Shown here piece by piece: positions 1 through 11,488 of a stretch of 64,000 nucleotides of DNA. Made by a program: the position numbers and the translations under genes. Under the pieces are notes generated by a model. That model saw only the letters and a list, made by a program, of their open reading frames with translations. It was not told the origin of the DNA and ran no database searches. Source of the DNA: Larix kaempferi. Taxonomy: Eukaryota > Streptophyta > Pinopsida > Pinales > Pinaceae. The stretch's first letter is position 1. Every line of letters begins with the position of its first letter. The DNA lies in contig BSBM01000608.1 in the NCBI GenBank assembly GCA_027924585.1, positions 7,752,501 through 7,816,500 on the forward strand, written 5' to 3'.

Positions 1-460
1 CCTCTTCCAGATCTCAGTCAAAATCAGGTGACCTAGGAAACAAGGTCATAACTTGGGCTAGGAAGCTCCAAATGAAATTTCGTAAAAAGTGACAGGTAGT
101 ACACAGACTGTACTATCTCAGGAAACTTTTTCAGAGGCCGAATCTTAACGAGTGACACGTGGTACACCGTACAAGTTTGCTCTCCTGTTTTATCCCATAA
201 ACAGGTAACGTTGTGACACTTGGCATAAATCTCTCTCAGAGAATCCAATTGAGGTCAGACCTATTAGGATGGAAAGATAACAGGTCGAGCTATCTCAGGA
301 AAATTTTTAAGAGGCTGAAGTTCAAACAGTGACACGTGGCACTCCGTACAAGTTCGCTCTCTTGTATTATCCCAAAACGGGTCACGTTGCGACATTTGGC
401 ATAACTCTCTCTCAGAAAATCCAATTGAGGTCAGACCTGTCAGGATGGAAAGATGACAGG
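1..460. repeat. 177-bp imperfect tandem repeat
   Basis: The motif GTGACACGTGG begins at 152 and again at 329, a period of 177 bases, and the surrounding sequence (about 113-288 and 289-465) aligns along its whole length with scattered substitutions. A more diverged partial unit (GTGACAGGTAG at about 90) precedes them. No coding function is evident. Its place in front of a decayed retroelement suggests LTR or leader sequence, which is inference. Confidence 0.7.
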
Positions 461-1440
461 TCAGGCTACTGCAGAAAAAATTTTCAGACCCTGTGGAGCA
501 AAAATTTCGGAGTTATAGCAGAAACAATAAGGTACATATTTCTGTCAAAACATAATTATTTTTGGAGCACCCTTATTCATGGCTTCCGGAATTTAGGGTT
601 TCGGAGAAAGTTAGAATTTTTGGAATCGGAATGCACGGCTGAATGCTACTCAGGAAAATCGAAATTTAGAGACCAAGATCAAATTTTTTGGTTGGGTAGA
701 AGACTGGGGATGATGTTTCCATTAAATGTGAAGGTTGTTTCCCTCGACCATCTTAACTACTATGACCCCAACACCACAAGCAATCCCGACAATGTCCTAC
801 CGATTGTACTCGATGATGATCAATCGTATGTTGACATTTCCCCTGGCATGTACAAGGACTCCAATTTGTTAGGCATGTATTGGTGACCACCGCTAAATAT
901 CACCACATCGATTGATGGCCTAATGTGAACAATTTTCACCGTTGAAAATGGAGCCACCTCCACCTCAACACCATCATCAAAACCACTGTTGAGTCATGGA
1001 ATTGAGAAAATGTTGAGTCCATTGGTCCCACCAATATTCCAAATCCCATTCTTGTACCCTCCAACAGGGGTGCAAGGGACGCCTGTTATGGCCCATTTAA
1101 CTCTACCTAGGATCACTCTAGGTATCTCGGTATGGTACCTTATACCACCCTACCTAGTAATGGATTCCAAACTAGTATCTCATTATGAGTTTGTCCTTAT
1201 TTTGGCTCATACGCCCATAAGGCCTGTAACACCCTCGGTTACAATAGCCCAACCTATGATATATGTGACTAAACTACAATTGGTCGTCACAAAGACTACC
1301 AATAGGGGCACCAAACAACCAAAGTTGAAAGGTCCCATATTACCAACTCCTACACCTGATTCATCAGGAGACTCTAAGCCTAAAACAAGGGGCATCAACC
1401 AACAACAGTTAAAATCCTTAGTAATGACGAATACTCCCAC

Positions 1441-1740
1441 TCAAAGAGTTATGCCACCATGTTCTCTTTGTGGGAAACAAGGCCATGTGACTGACCTGTT
1501 TCCTACTTTATCGGAGCTAATAAATTTTATTAATATCCCCATTAGCATAACACATGCTCCATCGACGGTAAAAGGGTACACATAACCCTCGCCCACATCT
1601 AAGTCCAACACATTGTGTATGAACCATGCATGTGCCATGTGTTCTCAATATGGTCACTATAAACACCATTGCCCCGATATCCCCCGATTTTGAGATGCGT
1701 TGGCCACCATTCATATCACTAAGGTGACAATTGAGGAACC
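1441..1740 (+). pseudogene. Gag zinc-knuckle region, broken
   Basis: A knuckle spaced CX2CX4H at 1460-1501 reads CSLCGKQGHVTDLF; the final Cys has become Phe. A second, intact CX2CX4HX4C knuckle, CAMCSQYGHYKHHC, lies at 1631-1672. Such knuckles bind genomic RNA in retroelement Gag nucleocapsid. Stops separate and follow the two motifs, so the gene is dead. The flanking residues are proline- and threonine-rich linkers. No capsid domain is recognisable upstream, although weakly coding-looking sequence runs from about 710 to 890. Confidence 0.55.
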
Positions 1741-4700
1741 TCCCTCCTCAACCTAGGAATCAACATCTATTAATATGATCACAACATTAGTGACACCTTC
1801 AGTCACACCTCCCACACATGATTCCCAAGTAGTAAGTTCTGTGGTGGAGCCTATAATGTCGCAATATCCTCAACATCATAATCTTACGATGACAACACCA
1901 TGTAATGGATGCTCCTCCTGCAAGAATCACTTGAACATGCTTACCCTCAGCGCCATCACCTGCATTTTGAATCAAGTAAACTCCTCAGAAGTATAAGAAC
2001 ACTTCCATGCCCATGTACCAAGACCCTGTTGGTCTTGTGGTGAGACCTCTCATCTAATACCCCATTCTGCGCACCGAATGAGAAGCTCGCCTCGAACTAA
2101 TGAGACTCCAACATGAAATCACCTACCTTAGCAAATTACCTTCAAACGCACCTACTGAGGAATTTGTCCCCCCTATATTGGATACCATTGATACCACATC
2201 ATCTTTGGTTGGTTTACTAACTAGTGACGATTCATCATCTTCCAACGAAGACTTGGATCCTACAGAACCATCGCATGTTTCCTAAACATCAGGGAAATGT
2301 GCGCTATGTTTTGGTTATATTATTTCTTCATTGTCAATACCTTGGTTATGTCCTTTACTACACTTGGTTATGTGTGTCATGTGTGTAGTATATCGACCAA
2401 GACAATTTGGATACCATTATTTTTCCATTATAAGAAAAAGGCTCCATGCTAAAGCAACGATGCCGGACACCTTACTATAGGTATCATTATGAAACTACCA
2501 TATAGGAACTATGTACCCTCCGCTTATATTGCATTTACCAGTATTCCCCCTGATAACCATAGGGATCTCGTTTCCAGTCTTGATGTTCCATCAATGTTAT
2601 AATTGGGACTAGCATGTTACCCCATTGGTGTGCACACCATCGCCATCCCCTTCATCAATTGACATCCATGATGTCGATCCCCCACAAGTCCGAGGAATCT
2701 GATCCACCTTGAAAAGATCACCCCTTATCTTATCATTTTATAGTTGTGCATTTCCTCCACCAAGTAAACCCCCATCATATTCCTCGGCCCATGTTACGAT
2801 AAAGATTCACAAATACCACTGATACCTCCATGAGAACTTTACCTTCTACAATATTCTTCGTATCATCACCCCTGTAAAGACACCTATGGCCCCCCCACCC
2901 TCAGAAGTAACCAATTCTATTCAATTATCTCGTAGTCATACATTGCTTGGAATTGATTCATGGGGCACCCATCTTTGCGTATGCAAGTTAACCCCCATTT
3001 CATCTTGAAAAGCATCCCCCAAATCACTCAAAACCATGGGGACTCTGACCATCATCAAATTGGTCCCCAGACACACCCAAAAATGTGGGGACCCCAACAT
3101 TATTCTTTCTATACAAACAGTTCCCCCATCACCTTACATTGTGTGAAGAAAATATTCTTTTGGCAGCAACCCATGGTCTCCTTTGATCGATGTATTTATT
3201 AGCAATATCCTCAATAGTATCTTTTTTGTCAGTTATCATTACTCTCTGTATTGTCTCTCCATCAAAGCCCTGCCATTTTTAGTTTATGTCCCTCCATCTC
3301 AACCTGTACCATTCTGAAAGGAAGGATGCAATCCACGCTCCCCATGTTTACATCAATCAAAGGAATTTATGAGCCCCATTGTTATCATCTAGTCTTGTGT
3401 CACATTTGTCCATCCACCAGTTGGTTACAATATGATCTCAGTTCTCAGAGTAAGACCCTCATCCTATCATGTACTTCAGCTCTCATTGACATCAAAACAC
3501 TACATTCTGAGAGTTGTAGTAGTTGCAGTTGTACCTTGGAATTCCATCCAATCACTATAAGTGATCACCTCGAACTTGGTAGGGAGGGTCATTAGTGCTC
3601 CCTAACCAAGTGGTTTCCCCTATGCTTGATGTCAAAACATCTATCGCATTTGAGGAAAATGTAATTTTGAAGGTAGCAGTGTTCACATTTACAAATCATG
3701 GTAGCATTCTGTCTGGTATAGTGAAGTTCTCAGGTAGCTTCACAAACCATAATGGTCCCCCACCCCTTTGGGCTTATCATGATCATTAGCAATACTGCTT
3801 CTTCAGTACTTCACAATAGTTCCTGGGTTATCTACTCTTAACATGGATCAAATCCTCCTTCATCCATGCCCCAATATTATAGTAGAGTTGACCCATTCAT
3901 CCTCTATTATTGTAATCACCTTGACAACATTTCACGAGCATGGGTATTCCCTCCTTGTTTGTATAAAAACTATTCTTTACTACATCTCCAACGGTCCTCA
4001 CCAACAATCTTCCCCCATGGGAGGACCCTATTGTCCACTTATGCTTTATTCTATAGAACAGGAGAGTAACACAAGAAAACATGATGCATTATCATCCCTA
4101 CAGTACCTTCCAAACCTCATACATCAGGGGGAATCTGTTAATGCCTAAATCTCACACACATGTGACATTTTCGAGATTCTTGCAGTAAGGCTTCATCAAC
4201 ATAAAGAATGCAATTCACCAAATACATCCTCAGCAAATCCATAAAACTATTTGAGCCTTAGAGTACAAAAGGCATGAATTTTCCTTCAAAAGTTGCACTA
4301 TCGTGCAGGTTTATAACTATGTACCCATGCTAGTGTATTGTGCAACTTTTCTTCATAAAGGTCGTGCTACGCATGACTTTTCATCGTTAATGCCGCACTA
4401 CTGCAAAAAATGGTGGAATCTTAACTACCTGCGATGCATTAAAGGCTCATTAATGTACCATTACCTCCACAATTCGAATTTGGGAATCCTTACACTCCTT
4501 ATGGCATTAAATAACCCCCTTTTTGTACTTGGAACCACTTCATGAGGTGATGGAATTCACATTTGGATCTAGTTGTTTCTTGGCCACCTATTGGCTTAAA
4601 AAAGGAAGCCATTGACATACATTTTGTAGAGAGAAGTCAAATGCTCCATCCTAGTTTCCCTCTTGGCCTTGCTATAGCCTACAATTCCTAGTCCCTTACC

Positions 4701-4793
4701 AATTGGAAGAGTGCACATTGTGCAATTTTTTCCACAACATTTTCAACTCTCTTTCAAAGGATTCTTGGAATCAAAAAGACATCCCTTCGAATT

Positions 4794-4804
4794 AAAGGGG
4801 GGAA
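4794..4804 (+). other. Polypurine tract
   Basis: AAAGGGGGGAA immediately precedes a TGTTGG LTR start. This is the plus-strand priming site of LTR retroelements and fixes the orientation of the remnant at 461-4804 as plus. Confidence 0.7.
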
Positions 4805-5036
4805 TGTTGGAAACCTAATCCTTGTTGATTTGGTAAATAGTATCATTATTCACTTAATTTTCATAGGTGAATATGAAACATCAAGAGTCCAAGAGACCAC
4901 TTGGAATATGAAACCAAGTTTTACATAATTGTATTTATATGTATACTATCTTAATGAAAATATTTCTTTCAAGCCTATTCATTTGTCATATTTTAATCCT
5001 TGGGTTCCTTCCTACCTAGGCATACTGACAAAAACA
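4805..5036 (+). repeat. 3' LTR of the decayed element (right end uncertain)
   Basis: The LTR starts TGTTGGAAACC after the polypurine tract. It is AT-rich and short. Candidate ends are the CA at 5030 or the CA at 5036; no partner LTR is in the window to settle this, so the right boundary is a guess. Confidence 0.5.
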
Positions 5037-5238
5037 AATTTATATATAATAAAAATAAAATACATGTAGAGTTTTTGCGTTCAGATTGTATTATATACAA
5101 TCCTAAGAGAGTACCTAGCCATATGCTTCTTTGTATATTGACATTATAGAAGGGTCTCTTATTTAAAAAAAAAGAAAAAATAGTTTAATCCATAACTAAT
5201 CCATTTTAGAAGATGAAGTTCTTTTTCTAGAAAAGATG
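5037..5238. other. AT-rich spacer, nothing recognised
   Basis: Low-complexity AT-rich sequence between the LTR remnant and the CACTA end. No reading frame, repeat or motif stands out. Confidence 0.5.
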
Positions 5239-6181
5239 CACTACAAGGAAAAGGCCCTTTAGCAGAGGTTATAACATATTTTCCTCCCAAAAGAGCCCAA
5301 ACATTCGTTTCTAGCGGACGTTAGTAGCTAAGGTGAGCGGCATAAGGTTTTAGCGGATTTTTTTTTTATTTTAGCGTGTTTTTAACCTAATCACACCAGT
5401 GTGTTCTTAACATAATTGCATCGGTGCAAACACTGGCACATCCTAATTTGTCGCACTGCAACCATGAAACATATTTATCAAAACAAAATAATTTCCAAAT
5501 AACCATAGTGGTGGATTCATTAACACAAAAACACACCGGGGCATTTAGTAGAAACCACCGCAGTGCATACTCTTTTATTTAAAGACTAAAATATTTAGGT
5601 AAGCAACTAAACTCAGTGCGTTCACTAATGGTAATCGCCCCGATGCATCTTATCAAACCTAACGCACCGAACATTATTTTATGAAACATAATAATCTATT
5701 CTCTTTAAAAAAATCTCAAAAGTCTAACAATGGTGCGTCCGATGTTAAACACCCCGGTAAGTTTTTGAGACCATAATGCACCGCCCTTACTTTTATCAAA
5801 AATAAAAAAATATAATTTTATAATCAACAAAATATTTAAAAAAAATTCTCGGTTTGCTAAAGACCATGGATGCACCGGTGCTGTCGAATAAACACAATGC
5901 ACTAGACAAAATTTTTATTAAAAATATATATTTTGTTATTTTATTAAAAAAAATTATTTTATTTTAACATTGGCTAATTTTGGTGCTCTCAATTGTGGAT
6001 CGCACAGGTGCATACTAATGTCGAGCGCACCGAAACATTTTTTAATAAAAACAAATTGCTACACCCGAAAAATCATTTTTACCCCACTTCAGTGCATTTG
6101 ATCCCCTCTGCATCGGTGCTTCCTTTCACACACTTGGATGACCTGAAATCCGTGGTCCACGTGGATGCATCCTTTTCCTCT

Positions 6182-6252
6182 ATTGGCGGTTTGGTTAGTT
6201 TGAATTTTTCCAAACCGTATTGGAAAAATTCAAATTTACCATACATCGCCAA
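6182..6252. repeat. Long hairpin (inverted repeat)
   Basis: A perfect 15-base inverted repeat (TTTGAATTTTTCCAA at 6199-6213 against TTGGAAAAATTCAAA at 6220-6234) has a 6-base loop. The stem extends imperfectly outward to ATTGGCG at 6182 and CGCCAAT at 6246-6252, giving arms of about 32 bases. It lies inside the CACTA-like region. Confidence 0.8.
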
Positions 6253-6354
6253 TATGGATCCCCAATGCGTCATTCAATAGGTAAAAATCTCTGTTAGTTC
6301 ACAAAATAATTTTTTAGCCATTTCTTTTTTTAAATTCAACTTGAAATGCTCATT

Positions 6355-6380
6355 TAAAAAAAAAAAAAAAAAAAAAAAAG
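6355..6380. repeat. Poly(A) tract
   Basis: An uninterrupted run of more than 20 A within the CACTA-like region. It could be a slippage tract or the tail of a lost retroposed insertion; no target duplication was found. Confidence 0.7.
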
Positions 6381-6900
6381 TGTGCGGTGCGTTTGAGTCG
6401 TTTGGCTAGTACAAGTCTACGGTGCATCTTGTAAATGATTATAGGGTGCACTGTTAGCGGTGCGAGTCGAATGACTCAAACGCATGACTGCGCACGGAAA
6501 AATAAAAAATAAAACTCATAAATAGTCACTCTGGTGCGTTACACATTTAAAAGCACCGACATTCTGGTTCCCTTAAGTGTAATACACACACCAGTAACCA
6601 TACCATTTTAAAAAATAATAAACGTTTAAATGTGCACTTATGCCACTCATGCGCACTAGTTATTGTTGCAATGATGTAGCATAAACACACCATTGATACA
6701 CCTAATAAAAAACTGAATTCGCATAGACACCGATGCATTTATTACAATCAAGGGCACCATAAATATGGTGCTTGTTATTGTCTAGCGCATCGGTATTGGT
6801 ACAATAAAAATCATAATCATTTATATGGTGCACTTATGTCACGTCATCACACTGGTATGAGTGACATTATGTGAGATAGGTGCATCGACAACACTTTTGA

Positions 6901-7430
6901 TAAACCCATAAACACACAACTAATGGTGCTCCTATGTCACATCAAGGAACCAGTGTACAGTGCATTGATGTGGCATAGGAACACCGTAAATATATTTCAA
7001 ATAAGTTATTATTTTTTAAATTTGGTGTGTTTGAACAATGGTGCACTAATAAGATTTAGGTGCGTCGTCCAAGTCGAATTTAAAATCCTTGATACATAAT
7101 CAGTGCTGCGACATAGATATTGTAGCACACTGTTGTTCGGTGCCTCCAGTATATAAGTGAACCATGTATAAACCCTTTGAACACACAACTAATGGTGCTC
7201 CTATGTCACATCAAGGCATCAGTGCATGGTTCACTAGGCGCACCGCAAATAGATTTCAAATAAATTATTATTTTTTAAATTCGGTGCATTTGAATAACGG
7301 TGTGCTAATAAGATTTAGGCACACCGTCCAATTCAATTTTAAAATTTTTGATATATAATCAGCAGTGCGGCATAGATATTGTAGCACATCGCTTGTTGAT
7401 GCCTCTAGTATATAAGCATATTGCTAGAGG
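6901..7430. repeat. 269-bp tandem duplication
   Basis: The segment beginning AACACACAACTAATGGTGCT at 6911 recurs at 7180, and similarity runs for about 250 bases through GATATTGTAGCACA to ATATAAG. Substitutions are scattered and small indels occur, so the duplication is old. Confidence 0.8.
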
Positions 7431-7540
7431 TGCTTCTCTAATTTTTATGGTGCACTGGTTTTATTTTTTGGGAAAAATTTTAATATTTGATTTTAGTAGA
7501 TATAATCTTGTTATAATTCTTTTATATGTAAGATTATGAG

Positions 7541-7689
7541 ACTGATTTATATTATATGTGAAACAAAGACATGATCACCGTGAGGCACAGTAGCAACATG
7601 CGGCACAGGTAGATCAGTACAACTTCTGCAGAGAGTGGGAGGCCGGGGAGAGGGAGAGATATTTATGCCCTCATCCCATTACACCTCAG
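7541..7689. other. Short unassigned spacer
   Basis: Sequence between the last GGTGCA-type repeats and the broken reading frame. It contains a purine-rich stretch (GGGAGAGGGAGAGA near 7650) but no recognised feature. Confidence 0.4.
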
Positions 7690-8415
7690 ACCAAAAACCT
7701 CTTGAGAGTTGTCAGCCTCCTAAAGTTATATGAGGAAGCGACATCACTCAAAGGGAACAGTGCGTTGTTGACCCATTTGATCTTACAATGGGATAATTTT
7801 AGGAAGGCCTTTCGAGTTGGTCCCGATGAGTGGTTCCAACCCACTAAGGAGGACAATTAATTTATCACCTTGCTCTCTAGGAGAGGTGAGGACCTTCCTC
7901 AGTTCCCTAAGGTTTCATTTGGAGTTGTAGCAATGACTCAAATGGTTTATGTTAAGAGATATGTTGATCACAATATCCTCGAGCCTTCTCAATTTTAGGT
8001 CATAGTAGGGAAGCTTTCCATTGATTCTTTTGGTAGAGAGGATGTGAGGTGCCTCTCTTTGTTGGTGACATCTATTGTGCATTACACCATTGATGGGGGC
8101 AACACATTTGCTGCCCATTATTATATTATGTTGATTCTTTAATGCAAGAACCCAGATAAATTAGGTGGTCTTCTATTTTTTTATGACAATTTTTTTATGC
8201 TGTCGGTCAATGTCGTGCGTGTATTGGAGGGAGGGGGACCTTCCCCTTCAGTTCAGAGATGTTTTGTCTATTTTTTGAGAGATTTCCCGTGACTAGGCCA
8301 TATTTTGACCACTAATGTTTATATACCAAAGCCCCACACCTTAAGAATGCATTTTGGATGGGATTCATTGGCTAAAAGAACAATTAGGTGAAAAACATTA
8401 GATGATTGGACATTA
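7690..8415 (+). pseudogene. Broken reading frame of unknown function
   Basis: One plus-strand frame stays coding-like for about 240 codons with only five or six stops. It contains runs such as LLSRRGEDLPQFPKVSFG and SFGREDVRCLSLLVTSIVHY. Composition (acidic and basic residues mixed with regular hydrophobics) looks like a real globular protein that has since decayed. I do not recognise the family with certainty; its layout recalls accessory proteins carried by plant retroelements, which is inference. A LINE remnant follows directly, in a related but shifted frame. No start codon can be assigned. Confidence 0.4.
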
Positions 8416-8499
8416 TTTCAACATGATTAGCTCTCTCAAAGAGAATAAAGGGTTACAAAAAATATTGATGTCTAGAGACTAGCCTTTGGGGAGACCATC

Positions 8500-8740
8500 G
8501 AGTAGTTAAGCATCATCAATGTGGAAACATCAAATGGAATATTCACATGGAGCAATAAAATGGGAGCCTCTCATAAGATATCTTCATGTCTTGATTGATT
8601 CCTACTCCCATAGTCTATTCTAGCTGACGGGGGGATTTCAGAGAAAGCATATTACCAGCTACCAGTTCCGACCATTGGCTCATTTTATTTCAATAGCATT
8701 GTAAGGGAATACCTCTACCAATACCCTTTCATTTTGAGTA
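8500..8740 (+). pseudogene. LINE endonuclease-domain remnant
   Basis: The frame from 8521 reads ETSNGIFTWSNKMG, then SSCLD, and after a one-base shift ILPATSSDHWLILF. This order (G-x-FTWSN, then a LD-F motif, then SDH) matches the C-terminal part of the apurinic-type endonuclease domain of plant L1-like LINEs, in which the SDH histidine is catalytic. Two in-frame stops and a frameshift show it is dead. No LINE reverse transcriptase follows; family A begins within about 170 bases. Confidence 0.6.
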
Positions 8741-8903
8741 GTTCTTGTTGACCCACCTGTTATCAGCCAAAATGGCACTTCTCCGTCTGTGACTACATTT
8801 CCTTATCAGTCACACAAAAGGACATTATGGATGGAAGAGCCTATTTGATCATAGATGCTTTGGCCTAATACTTTGCAATGTTTTCCTAAACAAAACTATT
8901 TTT

Positions 8904-9718
8904 TGTGACAAATTATGAGACATAACTGTGACTCTACCATAAATCATCTCGCGGGTCACTCGCGACACTCCATATAGACAACCCACGGGTGTCACCCTAG
9001 AAGTTGTATTTGCGAGTTTCTAGACATAATACTCGTGAGTCATTCCCTGGTTTTTAAGAGAGACAGTCTTGGGTATCTATGAATCATGATAAAAAATATT
9101 TAAAGATGATTAGGGATTAGCTAAGGGAAATTATTCTAACTACCCTAACCTCCCAAACCAATTTCCCTTTCGAGTATATCCTCCCATCCTCGCTATAAAT
9201 ATAAGGGGAGGGCCTTGAGAAGGAAGAACCAATTTTTTCTAAATAAATGTTGGAGAAAATTCTACTAAAGGAAAAGGAGCAGGAACCCAAGGCCAGGTTT
9301 CAATGGTGCCAGTTGCAGTATAGGTTTGGATGATTTCCTTTAATGTTATAATACAGAAACTTCCTTTCCCATATATATTTGTCCTTACTAATGAATGTGT
9401 GTCTTTGAAGCTTTCATGTTTATTATATATGAGTTTCATATAAATTATTTCATTCTTATTTGGGTCATAAGATTTGAGAAAGGTATGTGTTATTGTAGGT
9501 GATCTCTTTGGAGCAGTGAAGCATGAGTCTAATGTTTGGAAGCTTGGATCAAATGCCAGTCTTTTAGGTATCTAATTCCAATTTCATATCTTAGTTCTTT
9601 ACATTTAAAAGAATGTTTGCTTGTTGTATATTTATGCTTTTTTATCTCTATAACTAGTTTATATGTACGTTGTTGATCTCTTTAATTCCCAATCATAGGT
9701 ATTTTTTAGCGCACAACA
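8904..9718 (+). repeat. 5' LTR of family A (left end uncertain)
   Basis: The right end GCACAACA at 9711-9718 is followed two bases later by a primer-binding site, which fixes it. The LTR contains a TATA box at 9194-9201. The left end is set at TGTGACAAATTATGAG because LINE-like sequence stops just before it, but the matching 3' LTR is not in the window, so the left boundary may be wrong by hundreds of bases. Confidence 0.55.
9194..9201 (+). promoter_or_regulatory. TATA box in family A LTR
   Basis: TATAAATA followed by a GGGGAGGG purine block. It sits about 520 bases before the LTR end, consistent with transcription starting near 9225 and with the R-U5 part following. Inference from position and motif. 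Confidence 0.6.
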
Positions 9719-9722
9719 GAAT

Positions 9723-9740
9723 TGGCGACTCCATGAGGGA
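9723..9740 (+). other. Primer-binding site of family A
   Basis: TGGCGACTCCATGAGGGA begins five bases after the LTR end. TGGCGACTCC starts are characteristic of Tat/Ogre-type elements, which prime from an arginine tRNA; the assignment to that tRNA is from memory of the family, not checked here. Confidence 0.65.
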
Positions 9741-11488
9741 TTTTCTGTTGTTTCTCTAGGAGTCTTTTAGTTTGATTTTCTTCATTCTTTTTGTTTATGT
9801 TAATCTTTGATGGAGTTTATAGGAATCCTGTACCTTTCTTGGTCACTCATACTTGATTTTTTTAGATTTTTCTTTCAATTTTTTTTTTGTCATGGCACAC
9901 ACGCGAATTTTCCACACTTACAGTCGCGGATTTTTCCCTGCAGCCGCAAGTTGTTTACTTGTAGACCCGTGGGTACCTGTGAGCTGTGTTTACAGATAGT
10001 CATGGTTTTATACTGAGGTTTTTCACTTTAGGGTTAGGGTTTCAGTTTTTGGTTTGTCCTTGGTCATTGAAATCTTTCTCTGTTAGTCTTTTGAATTTTT
10101 ATACTTGTCTGAGGGTTATTGTTGAGATTTTAAGAACTCTTTTGGAGATTTATCCTTAGTTTTCTTTGGTTTTCTTGTTTGCCTCACCTAAGTCCTTTCA
10201 AATCCATATTTGTTTGGTTGACACTTTAATCTTTCTTTTTTTATTACTGATTTTTGGAAAGTCTGATATCTCTTTGATCGTATTCTTTTTAAGTTAGGTC
10301 AGTTTGATTTAGTGTCTTTTTACCAAAACCTAGTTACTTCTTGCTTGTCAGAAGAACTTTGTGGGTTTGTTATCTTTGGAAATCTTTAGAGGGTTGATTT
10401 TTCTGAGTTTGATAGGTCTGCATGTAGTCATCTATACTTGCATCATTTATTGTCTTTTCCTTTTTATATTTATTTTCCATTTATTTTTGTTAAAGAGGAA
10501 ATTTTAACAAGCAAGTACTCTAGTTAAGCAAAGGCATTTTCTTTCTCTAGTTTTAATTGTATATGCTATTTCTTCAAAAAGTAAAAAACATTTGTTAGCT
10601 TTTAGGTTTACTTTCCAAGTCTTTATTTTTGAAATATAAATGAAAATGAAATTGTAAAATAAAGTTGGACTTTATACACTTTATTTTTTTTTTGTTTCAA
10701 GTTGTAACCACCTTTGCACACAGATCACTCCTTTTGATTAAGTAAAGCCCTTAAAGAACATTTTAAATTAAAAATTATTAGTAACTTTTCTTTTTAGGGT
10801 ACACAAACCAACTAGCTTAGGATAGGGTCTTGGATTAGATCACTTTAAACTATCCAGGATCATTTTAAACTCAAAATTGTAGTAATACTATCTTTAGGTA
10901 AATGCACCCTTGTAAAAGGTGTGCCAGGAAGCTCCACTAAAACCAGAGTTAAGAAAGAGGTCATGTGAGGTTGATTAGTTGGGGATACCCCGCACTTCTC
11001 AATCGAGCATATGCCATAGATGATATGCATATAGGGATCCATTAGTACCTTGTGTGCTATTGGATTTCGGGCTTAGTTACCCTGCCCATGCGTGTTAGTT
11101 CGACCTGTGACTATCCCCCGAGACTCTTTTTGCATTGATGGTAGCCTTAGTATCTTGACCACTAGGTTTCTACATAGGGGATGGTGGAAGGTTATTTCCA
11201 TTGTACCTTGGAACGACATGGGAGGAAATCCCTTGCAGTTATTTGGGAGGTCAGTTGGTGATTCAAATGCTTGCACTCAAAGACTCTGTATTGTGGACCC
11301 TGGTTAATTTTCCTTCATTACTCTACTGGTTTTTTATGGGTTGTAATCATCCCAGACTTTCCTTTGAGAGATTATTTGTTTTCTTGGTCTGGATTACTTT
11401 AGGAAAATTTTTATAGTGGTGTGATCTGTGCTTATTTCTTTTTCTAGTAGCACCTAGGTTTAACACTTAGAATTTTGTTGTTGCACGT
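9741..11488 (+). other. Family A untranslated leader
   Basis: About 1.75 kb of T-rich sequence between the PBS and gag, without a convincing frame on either strand. Long leaders in front of gag are normal for Tat/Ogre elements. I see no extra 5' open reading frame here. Confidence 0.5.

Larger units (their letters stand above)
461..4804 (+). mobile_element. Decayed LTR retroelement body (possibly Ty1/copia)
   Basis: This stretch holds only broken short frames, but two things mark it as retroelement internal sequence. CCHC-type zinc knuckles lie at 1460-1501 and 1631-1672, and a plus-strand polypurine tract at 4794-4804 directly precedes TGTTGGAAACC, a normal LTR start. Weak copia-like traces (a GHPSLR motif near 2960, and an RCIKGSL motif near 4435 like the copia RNase H region) suggest Ty1/copia, but I cannot confirm the class. 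Frames are interrupted every 50-150 codons. The 5' LTR is not visible and may lie left of the window or be part of the tandem repeat at 1-460. Confidence 0.55.
5239..7540. mobile_element. CACTA (En/Spm)-like transposon end with sub-terminal repeats
   Basis: CACTACAAGGAAAAGG at 5239 matches the usual plant CACTA terminal motif, and the next 100 bases contain AGCGGACGTTAGT-like text common in CACTA ends. The following 2.2 kb is saturated with short GGTGCA/TGCACC and GCACCG words in both orientations, as expected of sub-terminal transposase-binding repeats. I find no transposase frame and no opposite terminus (a TTGTAGTG end) in the window, so this is a non-autonomous or truncated element. The right limit is where the GGTGCA words stop. 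Confidence 0.6.

Noticed and set aside
329-886. 185-codon plus frame near the left edge
   Set aside because: It starts with GTG inside the 177-bp tandem repeat and its first half is repeat sequence. The C-terminal 50 residues could be old coding sequence but match nothing I know.
7121-7410. Possible TATTGTAGCAC right terminus of the CACTA element
   Set aside because: It reads TTGTAGCAC rather than TTGTAGTG and occurs in both units of the 269-bp duplication, so it is internal repeat text.
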